The notes: generated by a model from the letters alone, not told the origin. Shown: positions 1-8,411, counted from the stretch's first letter. The stretch: DNA of 64,000 nucleotides from Propionibacteriaceae bacterium (GCA_031285845.1 JAITVK010000023.1:62001-126000), one strand, 5' to 3'. Numbers and translations are program-made.

Positions 1-193
1 TTCTGGTCGGCTTCAGCAGTGATGCGCAGTCCACACGAACCGTCCGGACTGGTGATGAGTACCCCTCGGCGGCGCATGATATCGATGAACCGGGTGGTGG
101 GTTGGGGCCACGCCAGGAGCCCTCGTCGATGTGCCGCCGGAGGATCGCGTCGAACTCTTTCCGTGTCATGACATCCGGATCGTCGGCATTCAT
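1..193 (-). pseudogene. Partial gene at window edge, probably frameshifted
   Basis: A leftward reading frame starts at the ATG at 193-191. It overlaps the stop codon of the AbiEii gene by ATGA, which suggests translational coupling. The first 24 residues (MNADDPDVMTRKEFDAILRR...) look protein-like. From about position 121 the opened frame becomes proline- and serine-rich and unconvincing, while another frame gives a natural sequence (GLLAWPQPTTRFIDIMRRRG, then a VLITSPDGSCGLRITAEAD-like stretch) up to the window edge. This pattern is best explained by a one-base frameshift near 118-122, either a real mutation or a sequencing error. The product is not recognised. The gene continues beyond position 1, so its length is unknown. 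Confidence 0.4.
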
Positions 194-897
194 AGTTGCG
201 CCTCTGTCTTGGCACTGGCGACCGCTGTGGCCCAGGCGGCGGTGACGGTTTCGTGGGCTTTGGCGGCGCTGACCTGGGGGATGCACTGGTGGCGAAGCGC
301 GTCGAGCCATTGGTTTTCGCTGGGTGGTTTGGCGTGGAGGAGCCAGGGTTCGGGGTAGCCTCCTGTCGGGCCGTGCTTCTTGAACAGCCGGGCGGCGTCG
401 GCGTCGATCCAGTGTTTTTCCGTGAGCGCCCACAGGTCGTACAGGTCGCGAGGAGCGTTACGTGTGGTCTCCGACCAGGCACTGGTCTTCGCACCCACGA
501 AGGACCGGGCAGTGTACGTGCGCATCCGCACCGGTGGGACTCCGCTGTACCGCTGGTTGATGTTGGAGGTTTGTGTCGGCCAGTCTGTGTAGTTCGTCCC
601 GTCGATCAACTGGATCTGCACATCAACGCCACGAACGTGGAAGAGGCAAGCCTGGGTATCCTTGCGGGCGGAAGCCAGCCACGGATCGGCGGTGACCTGC
701 CCGAACCTGGGCTCCATGTAGTCACGGATCGTCTGGTCAACGAGACCGGCCACATCACGGCGCGAACCCACGCTGAGCAGGTCGATGTCCTCGGAAAGAC
801 GCAAGTCAGGAAGGATCGTGCGACTCAACGCGGTCCCGCCGTAGAAGATGATCCTGTCCACCAGCGTCGACACTGCAGCGAGCAGATGAGAGATCAC
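190..897 (-). CDS. AbiEii/AbiGii-family nucleotidyltransferase toxin
   Basis: This is the toxin half of a type IV (AbiE) toxin-antitoxin or abortive-infection pair. It shows the nucleotidyltransferase signature FYGGTALSRT followed by LRLSEDIDLL, where the GG(T)A and DxD-type residues bind nucleotide and metal. Members of the family transfer nucleotides to RNA targets and arrest growth. It lies directly downstream of its AbiEi antitoxin and overlaps the next gene by ATGA. The GTG at 897 is the first recognised start codon in frame, but family-like sequence continues upstream to the antitoxin stop (DRWAARFGVAPDQIDHDYV just before the GTG). The true start is therefore probably a rare codon near 1032, behind an AAAGGAG ribosome binding site at 1044-1038. 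Identification is firm, the start is not. Confidence 0.85.
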   Translation of the reverse strand: MISHLLAAVSTLVDRIIFYGGTALSRTILPDLRLSEDIDLLSVGSRRDVAGLVDQTIRDYMEPRFGQVTADPWLASARKDTQACLFHVRGVDVQIQLIDGTNYTDWPTQTSNINQRYSGVPPVRMRTYTARSFVGAKTSAWSETTRNAPRDLYDLWALTEKHWIDADAARLFKKHGPTGGYPEPWLLHAKPPSENQWLDALRHQCIPQVSAAKAHETVTAAWATAVASAKTEAQL

Positions 898-1024
898 GTA
901 ATCGTGATCGATCTGGTCGGGTGCAACACCGAATCGCGCAGCCCACCTATCTCGCTCGGCAGGATCGTACAGTGCAGTCGGGTGGGCCGAGCCTATCCGC
1001 GCCCGACCTCGGGATCCTGGTTGA

Positions 1025-1681
1025 TCAGTGATCAGTACTCCTTTCTGCCAGCCAGGTGTGTATCCGCTGACCGCCCGCTTTCGGCATGCCGTCCACCAAT
1101 CGCATCAACCGCTCCTGATCAATCCGTGGGACGAGAGCCCTAGCAGCAGCGAGCGCCTCAGTGGGCATGCCGCCAAGTTCGGGCCGCAGCACCAAGTCGA
1201 TCAACGTCTTCTCGATCCGGGTGACGCGCATGACCCCCAGCCCGACCTGCACTGGCATGGCATCGGTCATCGCCACCTCGCGGCGTGTGAACACGATCTT
1301 CCCCCCAGTGTCCAGGCTGACGGGACGATGCTGCTCGGGCACCGCGATCACGGTCACTCCGATAGCACGAGGGATCGCATGCCAGTGCCGTGCGGCGCCG
1401 ATCCCTACCAGCACCGGCACTTGGTCACCGTACGCGGCTGTCGCATACGCCATCGCCGCCTCCTCGAACGTAGGCTTCCACACCTCGCAGGGCGCGACCG
1501 TGTCGGGCTTAGCCACGTACGTTCCAGGTGCGATCTTGACCACAAGCCCGTTGGTACGTAGACGAACAAGTTCCTTCTCCGGGTTCGCGTACAGGCTCCT
1601 GAGCATGACCGGGCGCACGGTCCGCATCGGAGCACGAGCGATCTCCATCGGAAGCCGTCCGAGGTGCTTTGCCTGACTCAT
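1025..1681 (-). CDS. AbiEi-family antitoxin
   Basis: The product (218 aa) is the antitoxin and autorepressor partner of the AbiEii toxin. The N-terminal part (MSQAKHLGRLPMEIARAP and on) is the expected winged-helix region. The central part (VGIGAARHWHAIPRAIGVTV) and the C-terminal VMRVTRIEKTLIDLVLRPEL stretch match the AbiEi antitoxin C-terminal domain. The known role is to repress its own promoter through the N-terminal domain while the C-terminal domain neutralises the toxin. I start it at ATG 1681 rather than GTG 1702, because a TAGTGT hexamer lies seven bases upstream of this ATG, as for other leaderless genes here. The toxin follows immediately downstream. Confidence 0.85.
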   Translation of the reverse strand: MSQAKHLGRLPMEIARAPMRTVRPVMLRSLYANPEKELVRLRTNGLVVKIAPGTYVAKPDTVAPCEVWKPTFEEAAMAYATAAYGDQVPVLVGIGAARHWHAIPRAIGVTVIAVPEQHRPVSLDTGGKIVFTRREVAMTDAMPVQVGLGVMRVTRIEKTLIDLVLRPELGGMPTEALAAARALVPRIDQERLMRLVDGMPKAGGQRIHTWLAERSTDH

Positions 1682-1688
1682 ATGCGCC

Positions 1689-1694
1689 ACACTA
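1689..1694 (-). promoter_or_regulatory. Predicted -10 hexamer of leaderless abiEi
   Basis: On the minus strand TAGTGT is followed by seven bases and the ATG of abiEi. The spacing predicts transcription starting at or next to the start codon. There is no ribosome binding site. Confidence 0.45.
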
Positions 1695-1815
1695 CCATCC
1701 ACGGAGTGTTATGCATAGGACACAAACTCAGGTCAAGGCCGAGAATGGGGACGACCGCGCTCACCGGATGCGTGGACCTGGCCCGGCTCTGGTGGTGTGC
1801 CGCCATGCGCTTCTG

Positions 1816-2076
1816 TCACGTTGCGCCCGAAGCGAGCCAGGCTGCTAGCCTCCAATCCAGACACTCGGCGATGAACTGAGGCGTTGCTGAGCCCGCTGTC
1901 TCGGTCACTACTTCTGCCTGCCATCTGGCAAACCGGTACGCCTCATCGTCTCCGAGTTCATCAAGGACGAGAACAGGCCAGAGCATGTCAGGCAGATCGT
2001 CGCGAACCCAGTTTCCGATGCTGAGTACTCCGCTGGCCGCCAAGGGACTCGCAAACACGCGTCTTCGTCGCAACAT
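1816..2076 (-). CDS. Short orphan protein, probably truncated
   Basis: A frame of 86 residues starts at ATG 2076 with RRRRVFASPLAASGVLSIG and contains RDDLPDMLWPVLVLDELG. The sequence reads like a genuine protein and resembles the N-terminus of larger actinobacterial hypothetical proteins as I remember them, so this may be a remnant of a longer gene. It ends abruptly after LDWRLAAWLASGAT. The frame is also open upstream to 2328, but that part is arginine-rich and unlike coding sequence. No function can be assigned. It lies in the accessory zone behind the AbiE pair. Confidence 0.45.
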   Translation of the reverse strand: MLRRRRVFASPLAASGVLSIGNWVRDDLPDMLWPVLVLDELGDDEAYRFARWQAEVVTETAGSATPQFIAECLDWRLAAWLASGAT

Positions 2077-2332
2077 GACCTCTGAGTGGGCCAGTCTTCT
2101 CCGTGGGATGAGGCATCTGCATAGGACAATCCTAAGAGAGCCCAAGCCGCACGCCCGCCGGCCCGGACATCGCGAGACCCGATGAGGTACCGTCCTGAGG
2201 TAACGAGGGCGCAGATTAGCCGGCGGGGTTGCCATCACAATCCGATGATGCCGAACTCGGCATCTGTGCTCCGACTCAACCTCCGACGAGTCCTCGACGG
2301 GCCACCGAGATGGCCACGACGACCCCACCGGC

Positions 2333-2602
2333 CTATCCCCCCCGTACGCTGAGTACCCCGTGCTTCCGCATTTGCCGCCACACAGTGGCGCGGTGCACCT
2401 TGTACTCGGCAGCGAGTCTCGTCACCGTCTCCCCGTCCGCCAGACGGGTGAGCATCTCATCGATCTGGGAAGGGCTCAGAAAGGTTTGAACTTTCTGCGA
2501 ATTCGACACGATGCGACCCCGCGAATCCACCATCCCAGCACCCTCAACAGCACCACCAGAACGATCCATAGCCGCCAACACGCCCCTGATAAGGTGCTTC
2601 AT
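2333..2602 (-). CDS. Small helix-turn-helix protein, resolvase-type HTH
   Basis: The product is about 89 residues. Its C-terminal half (LSPSQIDEMLTRLADGETVT, then RLAAEYKVHRATVWRQMRKH) is a Hin/resolvase-like helix-turn-helix, similar to the DNA-binding tail of serine recombinases. The N-terminal half (MKHLIRGVLAAMDRSGG) has no catalytic serine domain, so it cannot be a recombinase itself. Such free-standing HTH proteins are common near actinobacterial mobile or accessory regions. I chose ATG 2602; a TTG at 2644 is also in frame but has no ribosome binding site. Whether it acts as a regulator or is a leftover of a recombinase cannot be decided here. Confidence 0.6.
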   Translation of the reverse strand: MKHLIRGVLAAMDRSGGAVEGAGMVDSRGRIVSNSQKVQTFLSPSQIDEMLTRLADGETVTRLAAEYKVHRATVWRQMRKHGVLSVRGG

Positions 2603-3622
2603 CTGGTGACGAAGGGTTGAGAAATACCCACTAAAGCCGACCAAAGGTTCGATGTTGACCTGCGGCGTCCCTGCTTTTGTATGATATCACCAATCGAGAC
2701 CCTCACATCGGCGACATCCAGGCTTGGATTGGCGCCAGGGTCAGTTGGCCAGCGGCTTGCTGACCAAATTCCTAGATTGTCGCGACGGCGCTGAATCGGT
2801 GGTGTACACGATTGAAACGAGACAGAAATCTCATTTTCTCTACAGGTCGTAGAGAAACCTCTTGACGCCGGTGTCTAGACATGGCTGGCCAGCTTCATGG
2901 CCTACCGGCTCTGCCAGGATTGGCCCGGCGAAGACAGCCCGAGATCTGCCAAATGTCTACCGAAAGTGGTCGTGTTTTGTCATGACCGATCGATTGACCT
3001 AAATGGCACAAATGTCCGCCCGACCCGAGGCGTGTGATTCCCGACGTACGGGGGATGGATAGGCGGCCCGGTGCCACCCAGAAGCAGACTGGCGTTGGTG
3101 GTCACGGGTTCGGTTGGCTGATGTCATACGTTTCACGGTAGGTGGAGATAGTCCGAGATGTAGAGCCGGATTGTGTCAAAAGGCTAACGATTCCGTTATA
3201 CGTTTGCCATCTCACAGAACCTGGTTCGGGAAACCCTGTGGGAAACAGCGACTGTTCAGCCTCGGGAGCGAATGGACGAACTGCTCGCCAGATTCTCTGC
3301 GTGGGGGCGCCTGGGGATCCGGCGCTGGAGGCGTGCCCGAGAGCACAGCAGCTTCGACCAGCGCAGCGCCATCGTTAGCTCAGGCAGGGGAAGTGTTCGC
3401 AGGTCCGCGACTGGGCGGGGCACTGTCACGATCGCCTTCGCCGTCGATGATGGCGCCCACCTCGTCACGAGCATAGGCGTCTTCTGTGGTGGCCAAGACG
3501 TCGATGCAGCCTTCGAGCCGGAAAGCCCCTGAGTTCTGCACTGGCTCCGCACAAGCCATTCGCATTCACCTGTCCCACCTCCATGTGGCCCTCGGGTTTG
3601 TGCTTCCCTGACATCTGGTCAG
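2603..3622. other. About 1 kb without a convincing gene
   Basis: No frame here has a recognisable product. Locally AT-rich stretches occur at 2670-2700 and 2810-2860. The minus frame at 3380-3565 carries a protein-like segment (RLEGCIDVLATTEDAYARDE) that ends quickly, and a neighbouring frame continues in similar style, which could be a decayed gene. The only clear structure is the inverted repeat at 2835-2857. Confidence 0.5.
2835..2857. repeat. Perfect inverted repeat, candidate operator
   Basis: TTTCTCTAC and GTAGAGAAA are exact 9-bp inverted copies separated by AGGTC. The site sits in an AT-rich gene-free stretch, with TTGACG eight bases downstream of it, so it could be an operator, a recombination core or a short hairpin. 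No neighbouring gene is close enough to assign it. Confidence 0.55.
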
Positions 3623-3628
3623 TAGAGT
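3623..3628 (+). promoter_or_regulatory. Predicted -10 hexamer (TAGAGT)
   Basis: TAGAGT is followed by seven bases and the ATG at 3636, with no ribosome binding site, which predicts a leaderless transcript. Confidence 0.45.
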
Positions 3629-3635
3629 TGGTGCC

Positions 3636-4178
3636 ATGGTCGATAGGCGTACGGCGATGGTGCTTGACGACGCGATGCCGCGGTGGTGGCGTCATGAGGT
3701 TCACTCCATCGCCCTAGCTGCGCCGCGTCGTAGGGTGATCGAGGCCGCTGATGATCTGACCTGGGGCGAGGTGCCCTTCTTCCATGGCGTGCTGACGGTG
3801 ATGGGGCTCGGCCTCAAGCGACTGCCCGAACAAGATCGAGTGTTGTCAATGTTCGAGCGCGGCGGCTATGAGATCATCCATCGTGGCGATGACGAGTTGG
3901 TTGGCGCCGGGTTGCTGCGCTTGTCGTTACACCAAAAGCCCATGGACTTGGGAGCCAATCCAGTGGCTGGGTTCCGTGCCCTGGCCGAACCTGGGGTGAA
4001 GGTGGCCCTCAATTTCTTCTACCGCGATGGGTGTTTGCGGACTGAAACTCGCGTCCAGCCCACGACTTCTGGCGCGCGCCTGGTCTTCCTACCCTATTGG
4101 TTGGGTGTGCGCGCTGGTGGTGGGCTGATCCGCCGCTCCTGGTTGAAGGGCATCCGTCAGCGATCCCAACAACCGTGA
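3636..4178 (+). CDS. Conserved hypothetical protein, possible SRPBCC-like fold
   Basis: The 180-residue protein has no signal peptide or membrane segment. It starts MVDRRTAMVLDDAMPRWWRH and contains EVHSIALAAPRRRVIEAADD, resembling small actinobacterial proteins in which a conserved opening precedes a lipid-binding-like (START/SRPBCC) fold. The later segment GVKVALNFFYRDGCLRTETR would fit the final strands of such a fold. This assignment is a weak inference from sequence style. The gene is alone, with a terminator-like hairpin shortly downstream and its own leaderless promoter. Confidence 0.7.
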   Translation: MVDRRTAMVLDDAMPRWWRHEVHSIALAAPRRRVIEAADDLTWGEVPFFHGVLTVMGLGLKRLPEQDRVLSMFERGGYEIIHRGDDELVGAGLLRLSLHQKPMDLGANPVAGFRALAEPGVKVALNFFYRDGCLRTETRVQPTTSGARLVFLPYWLGVRAGGGLIRRSWLKGIRQRSQQP

Positions 4179-4230
4179 GCCTCGTCCTATTGCCCCTGGG
4201 CATGATCGCTGAGCTCAGGCGGCACGTCGC

Positions 4231-4246
4231 GCCGTCGTTCGACGGC
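4231..4246. terminator. Short GC hairpin after the 3636 gene
   Basis: GCCGTC GTTC GACGGC forms a perfect six-pair stem with a four-base loop, 53 bases after the stop codon at 4178. There is no T-run, as is common in high-GC actinobacteria. Confidence 0.4.
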
Positions 4247-4376
4247 TTGAGATCACAGCGTGACGATCCCAGAGGCGAAGCGGCACGTTGACCAACCAGG
4301 GTCGCTGGGCCACTTCGGCGTCGTCTAATGAATCTTCGACTACAGTGAACCGCAGGGGGAGAAGGACGAGGCTCAG

Positions 4377-5519
4377 ATGTCGGACCGTACCTCGTGGATG
4401 TCGCGGTTGGGACTGCGCCACCCGATCATCGTCGCGCCGATGGCGGGAGTCTCGACCTCCGAATTGGTGGCCCAGGTGTCGAACGTCGGTGCTCTCGGTT
4501 CTCTCGCGATCGGCCCTGACAGCCCAGAGCTGGGGCGGCGGCGCATTACCGAGACTCAGTCGAAAACGAGTCGGCCTTTCAATGTCAATCTGTTCTGTCA
4601 CCGGACTTCGTCACATCCGCAGCTCGACGCCGCATGGTTGGACCACCTCAGACCGGAGTTCGCGCGGTTCGACTCTGAGCCGCCACCGCACTTGGATGAG
4701 CCGTACGACACTGCTTGGAGCAATGTCGAGCTTCAACAGATGGTGCTGCGAACTTCACCAACCGTCGTCAGTTTCCACTTCGGGCTGCCCGACGTTGCCT
4801 TCCTTCGGGCATTGCGCCGGGCTGGCATCCTCACCATGGCCTGTGTGACCTCGCCTGACGAGGCTCGGCAAGCGGCGCGAGCCTCAGTGGACGTGCTCGT
4901 TGCCCAAGGGGTCGAGGCCGGCGGGCACCGTGGCTGTTTCGATCCAGCGCGGGACTCTCAGCTCACGACCGCCGCGCTGGTCCGCCGCCTCGTACGCCTG
5001 ACGAACCTGCCGGTAGTGGCCGCAGGCGGAATCATGAATGGGTCCGCCATCGCCACGATGCTGGCCGAGGGAGCCTGCGCGGTGTGGATGGGGACCGCCT
5101 TCGTGCTCTGCCCTGAGTCGGGGGCGGACCCGGCCTATCGCGCGGCGTTGCGCCGGGCCAGCGCGACTCCCAAACACCGGTTTGAGGGGGCCGCCGAATC
5201 TGTCACGGTGTCGCCGACTGCGGATTCGGACCCGACAGACATGATCGCAACGACAGGCGTCACCTCAGCGATTTCTGGGCGACCCGCCCGTGGGCTGGTC
5301 AACCGGTTTCATCGGATCGGCCGCGCCTACCCTCATCGACTGCCCGGCTATCCGCGCACCTACGCCGCAGGAAAGGCGCTCCATCAGCTCGCCGCCGCCC
5401 ACCAGTGTGAAGACTACGCCGCGCACTGGGCTGGTCGAGGCGTGGCGCAGGCGCGCACGCTGCCCGCCGCGGACTTAGTCGAAGTCCTCACCGAGGAGCG
5501 GCTGCGCCACCAGAGTTGA
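4377..5519 (+). CDS. Nitronate monooxygenase (2-nitropropane dioxygenase family)
   Basis: This FMN-dependent TIM-barrel enzyme (380 aa) oxidises alkyl nitronates such as propionate 3-nitronate to carbonyl compounds plus nitrite. The N-terminus carries RHPIIVAPMAGVSTSELVAQ, the usual first strand. QGVEAGGHRG around residue 180 includes the catalytic histidine, and LPVVAAGGIMNGSAIATMLA followed by ACAVWMGTAF is the phosphate-binding end of the barrel. Length fits the family. The start at 4377 has an AAGGA site upstream, and a TACAGT hexamer at 4341 could be its -10 element. The gene converges on the mannitol dehydrogenase gene with only 53 bases between them. Confidence 0.9.
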   Translation: MSDRTSWMSRLGLRHPIIVAPMAGVSTSELVAQVSNVGALGSLAIGPDSPELGRRRITETQSKTSRPFNVNLFCHRTSSHPQLDAAWLDHLRPEFARFDSEPPPHLDEPYDTAWSNVELQQMVLRTSPTVVSFHFGLPDVAFLRALRRAGILTMACVTSPDEARQAARASVDVLVAQGVEAGGHRGCFDPARDSQLTTAALVRRLVRLTNLPVVAAGGIMNGSAIATMLAEGACAVWMGTAFVLCPESGADPAYRAALRRASATPKHRFEGAAESVTVSPTADSDPTDMIATTGVTSAISGRPARGLVNRFHRIGRAYPHRLPGYPRTYAAGKALHQLAAAHQCEDYAAHWAGRGVAQARTLPAADLVEVLTEERLRHQS

Positions 5520-5572
5520 GCGACCGAGACCAGAGATGGCCGCAGTCACTCAGACCGAGAACACTCTCGCCG

Positions 5573-7033
5573 TCAGGACTGACTCGCCATAATCTTGTCC
5601 AGCGCCGACGACACGGTGTCGGCCTGGAACGCTTCGATGGCCCGCAGATAGTCGGCCGTGAACACCGGGTCGTCGCCGAGGTCGGCGAACCAGTCGTGGT
5701 CGCGCAGAAAACCGACCGGATCAGTTCGCGATCGTTCGACCGCCGCGCGTACGGCCGCCTCTTGGCGATCGACGAACATTGGTCTGACACCGGCCACACA
5801 TTGGCGGGCGTACTGCGTCCATCCGGCGAGGATCGCCGCACACAGGGGCGCTTGCTCACCTGCGGCGCGCCGGGCTCGGATCACCGGGACCACGAACTTC
5901 GGGATCCGGTCGGAGGCGTCGGTGGCCAGACGATCCAGCGTGTCGCGGACATGCGCGCTGGCGAATCGCTCGACGAGCTGGTCCTTATACGCTGGGAGGT
6001 CCACCCCAGGGACAGGACCCAGCGTTGGGCTGGCCTCGCGATCCATGTACGCGCGCACGAAGCGTACGATCGTCGGGTCACAGGCGGCCTCATGGACGAA
6101 ATGGTGACCGGCGAGCAGGCCAGCGTAGGCGATCCCCTGATGACTGGCATTGAGCAACCGAAGTTTCATCATTTCGTACGGACGCACGTCATGCACCAAC
6201 TGAACTCCGACCTGCTCCCATGCCGGTCGCCCGCTGGGGAAACGATCCTCCAGCACCCACTGGGTGAACCCTTCGCTCAGCACAGGCCAGGCGTCGTCGA
6301 CGCCGTAGGTTTGCGTCACCCAGGCGCGATCCTGGTCGGTGGTGACCGGGGTGATCCGGTCGACCATGCAGTTCGGGAAGGACACGGTCGAAGTCATCCA
6401 CTCGGCCAGTTCAGGATCGACCATGGCGGCGAAACTGGTGAAGCTTCGACGAGCGACGTCTCCATTGGATTCGACGTTGTCGCAGGACATGATGGTGAAC
6501 GGTGGAACACCCCGCGCCCGACGGCGTCGCAAACCGGCGATGACCACGCCAAACACGGTCGAGGGGATGGCCCCCGGCTCAGCGTCGGCGACGACAGCCG
6601 GGTTCGTGGTGTCGAACTGGCCGGTGGAGTCGCTGATGTTGTATCCACCCTCGGTGATGGTCAGTGACACGATCCGGGTGGCCGGATCGACCAACAGGTC
6701 GATCACGGCGTCCAGGTCGTCACCAGCGTGAAGGAAACCGATGATCGACCCGACCCGGGTGGCCGGCGCACGCCCGTCAGGGTGTCGCTCGATCGCGGTG
6801 TACTCGTAGTCTTGGCCATTCAGCGCGTCGCGCATTCGCCGATCCGACTCCATCACACCCACGCCACAGATGCCCCATGTCCGCGTTGCCGACTCATGCC
6901 GCGGGTCTCGCAGCAGGCGGTCTAGATACATCGCCTGGTGGGATCGATGGAAGTTGCCGACGCCGAAGTGGGCGATTCCCACTGTCATGGCGCGACGGTC
7001 GTAGGTGATGGGGTTGACAGGACGGCTCGTCAT
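5573..7033 (-). CDS. Mannitol dehydrogenase family protein (polyol 2-dehydrogenase)
   Basis: A long-chain NAD-dependent polyol dehydrogenase (486 aa). The N-terminal GIAHFGVGNFHRSHQ is the Rossmann nucleotide-binding motif. DNVESNGDVARR and SFPNCMVDRITPVT are family signatures, and MKLRLLNASHQGIAYAGLL carries the catalytic lysine. The most likely reaction is interconversion of D-mannitol and D-fructose, but D-arabinitol or fructuronate are alternatives that sequence alone does not exclude. An AGGAG site nine bases before the ATG supports the start. It stands alone, without a sugar transporter next to it. Confidence 0.88.
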   Translation of the reverse strand: MTSRPVNPITYDRRAMTVGIAHFGVGNFHRSHQAMYLDRLLRDPRHESATRTWGICGVGVMESDRRMRDALNGQDYEYTAIERHPDGRAPATRVGSIIGFLHAGDDLDAVIDLLVDPATRIVSLTITEGGYNISDSTGQFDTTNPAVVADAEPGAIPSTVFGVVIAGLRRRRARGVPPFTIMSCDNVESNGDVARRSFTSFAAMVDPELAEWMTSTVSFPNCMVDRITPVTTDQDRAWVTQTYGVDDAWPVLSEGFTQWVLEDRFPSGRPAWEQVGVQLVHDVRPYEMMKLRLLNASHQGIAYAGLLAGHHFVHEAACDPTIVRFVRAYMDREASPTLGPVPGVDLPAYKDQLVERFASAHVRDTLDRLATDASDRIPKFVVPVIRARRAAGEQAPLCAAILAGWTQYARQCVAGVRPMFVDRQEAAVRAAVERSRTDPVGFLRDHDWFADLGDDPVFTADYLRAIEAFQADTVSSALDKIMASQS

Positions 7034-7258
7034 CGTTCAACGCTCCTAGGTTCGGGGTGCAATCAAGCAGCATCGATCGCCGGTCGTACGACGCCACGTC
7101 CCTCGTCAGCCATGTCATGGGGCGAAGACCTGGTCGGCGCGCCGGCGCACCCCACACGTTAGCCCCATCGACGTGATCGATCGCGCGTGTCCGTCACATG
7201 GAGTCGACCTCACCACATGGCATGGGTGTGGTCCTCGCGCTCACGAAGCGCTGGGGGT

Positions 7259-7618
7259 TCAGGCCGCGCCGATGGTCCCGATGGCGATCGCGGCCACCAC
7301 ATGGACGGTCGCCGCGACGGTCGCTCCGATGATCATGCCGGTCAGGCGAGACTTCAGGCTGAGCATGATGTCGATCACCTGGGCTGCCGCGGCGGCCACC
7401 AGCAGGATCACCACCGTCGGTCCCGACCACCAAAACGGCGCCAGGGCCGCTGCCAGGCCGAAAGGAATGGCGCGAGCGGCGTACATCCTGGCGTACAACG
7501 TCTCACCGGTCGACGACGACTCAGATTGGCTGAACAACTGGGGGCGGACAACCGCGACCGCGCCCATTCCGGCGCTACCGATGCCAGCGATGGCGTTGAT
7601 GATGATCAGTACGAGCAT
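7259..7618 (-). CDS. Small integral membrane protein (DUF4267-like)
   Basis: The 119-residue product is almost entirely hydrophobic, with four predicted membrane segments (about residues 3-25, 48-66, 66-84 and 93-115) and a short polar loop (FSQSESSSTGETLYARMYAARA). The YARMYAAR.IPFG pattern resembles DUF4267 membrane proteins, which have no established role. It is not clearly in an operon, since 130 bases separate it from the tpx stop and 225 bases from the dehydrogenase start. Confidence 0.65.
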   Translation of the reverse strand: MLVLIIINAIAGIGSAGMGAVAVVRPQLFSQSESSSTGETLYARMYAARAIPFGLAAALAPFWWSGPTVVILLVAAAAAQVIDIMLSLKSRLTGMIIGATVAATVHVVAAIAIGTIGAA

Positions 7619-7748
7619 GTCTCTTCTCTGTTCGATTCAGCGGTGACCGCGACGACTGGAGGCGTCCAGCGTACGCCGTGACGCCCGTACGACCAAGCGG
7701 CGCGACCCGATCGGATTCGTCCGGCCGGGGATGGCTACCGGAGGTGTG

Positions 7749-8249
7749 TCAGCCCAGGACGGCTGTTTGAGCCCGATCATAGTCGGGCTCGTTCTCGATC
7801 ACATCGACCAGATCGGTGTAGACCACTGTGCCGTCAGAGTCGGCCACGACCACGGCGCGCGCCAGCAGCCCGCGCAGAGGACCGTCGACCAGAGTGAGGC
7901 CGTAGTCCCGGCCGAAGCTGGAACGGAAGGCGGAGGCGGCCACGACATGCTCGATGCCCTCGGCCGCGCAGAAGCGGGACTGGGCGAAAGGCAGATCCTG
8001 GGACGCACAGATCACTGTGGTGTCCGGCCAGGCGCTCGCCAACGTGTTGAACCGACGCACCGACAGCGCGCAGGTGGCAGTGTCGAGACTGGGGAAAATG
8101 TTCAACACCAGACGTCGTCCGGGAAAGGACTTGTCTGTGATGTCGCTCAAGTCGCCAGCCGTCAAGACGAAGGGCGGCAAGCCAGCCCCAACGCCGGGCA
8201 GGTTTCCGATGGTGTGGGCCTCGTGCCCACCGAAAGTTACTGAGGCCAT
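7749..8249 (-). CDS. tpx: Thiol peroxidase Tpx (atypical 2-Cys peroxiredoxin)
   Basis: Cytoplasmic peroxidase reducing hydrogen and alkyl peroxides with electrons from thioredoxin. From ATG 8249 the protein is 166 aa. The peroxidatic cysteine is Cys60 in FPSLDTATCALSVRRFN and the resolving cysteine is Cys94 in CASQDLPFAQSRFC, the same spacing as in other bacterial Tpx proteins. A GTG 15 bases upstream is also in frame, but the conserved N-terminus MASVTFGG favours the ATG. The gene stands alone and diverges from the xylanase gene across a roughly 260-bp region. Confidence 0.95.
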   Translation of the reverse strand: MASVTFGGHEAHTIGNLPGVGAGLPPFVLTAGDLSDITDKSFPGRRLVLNIFPSLDTATCALSVRRFNTLASAWPDTTVICASQDLPFAQSRFCAAEGIEHVVAASAFRSSFGRDYGLTLVDGPLRGLLARAVVVADSDGTVVYTDLVDVIENEPDYDRAQTAVLG

Positions 8250-8400
8250 ACCTGATAGTTCCACGTCAGCCAGGTCGCGTCAAGCCGATGACAAGGACTA
8301 TTGATGAGAACCGCCGCAGATTGTCCTCGTGCGGCGGCTCGAAATCGGTCCAGCGTCAGCGGTGCGAAACCGATCGAGGTACTAGAAGTAAGCCGTAAGT

Positions 8401-8411
8401 TTCGATTCGAA
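8401..8411. promoter_or_regulatory. Palindrome upstream of the xylanase gene
   Basis: TTCGA T TCGAA is a perfect 11-bp palindrome in the tpx-xylanase intergenic region, about 100 bases before the xylanase start. It could be an operator for a sugar-responsive repressor. This is inference only, and no regulator gene is adjacent. Confidence 0.25.

Noticed and set aside
2333..2602. A serine recombinase or transposase
   Set aside because: Only a resolvase-type helix-turn-helix is present. The catalytic domain is missing and no inverted terminal repeats were seen nearby.
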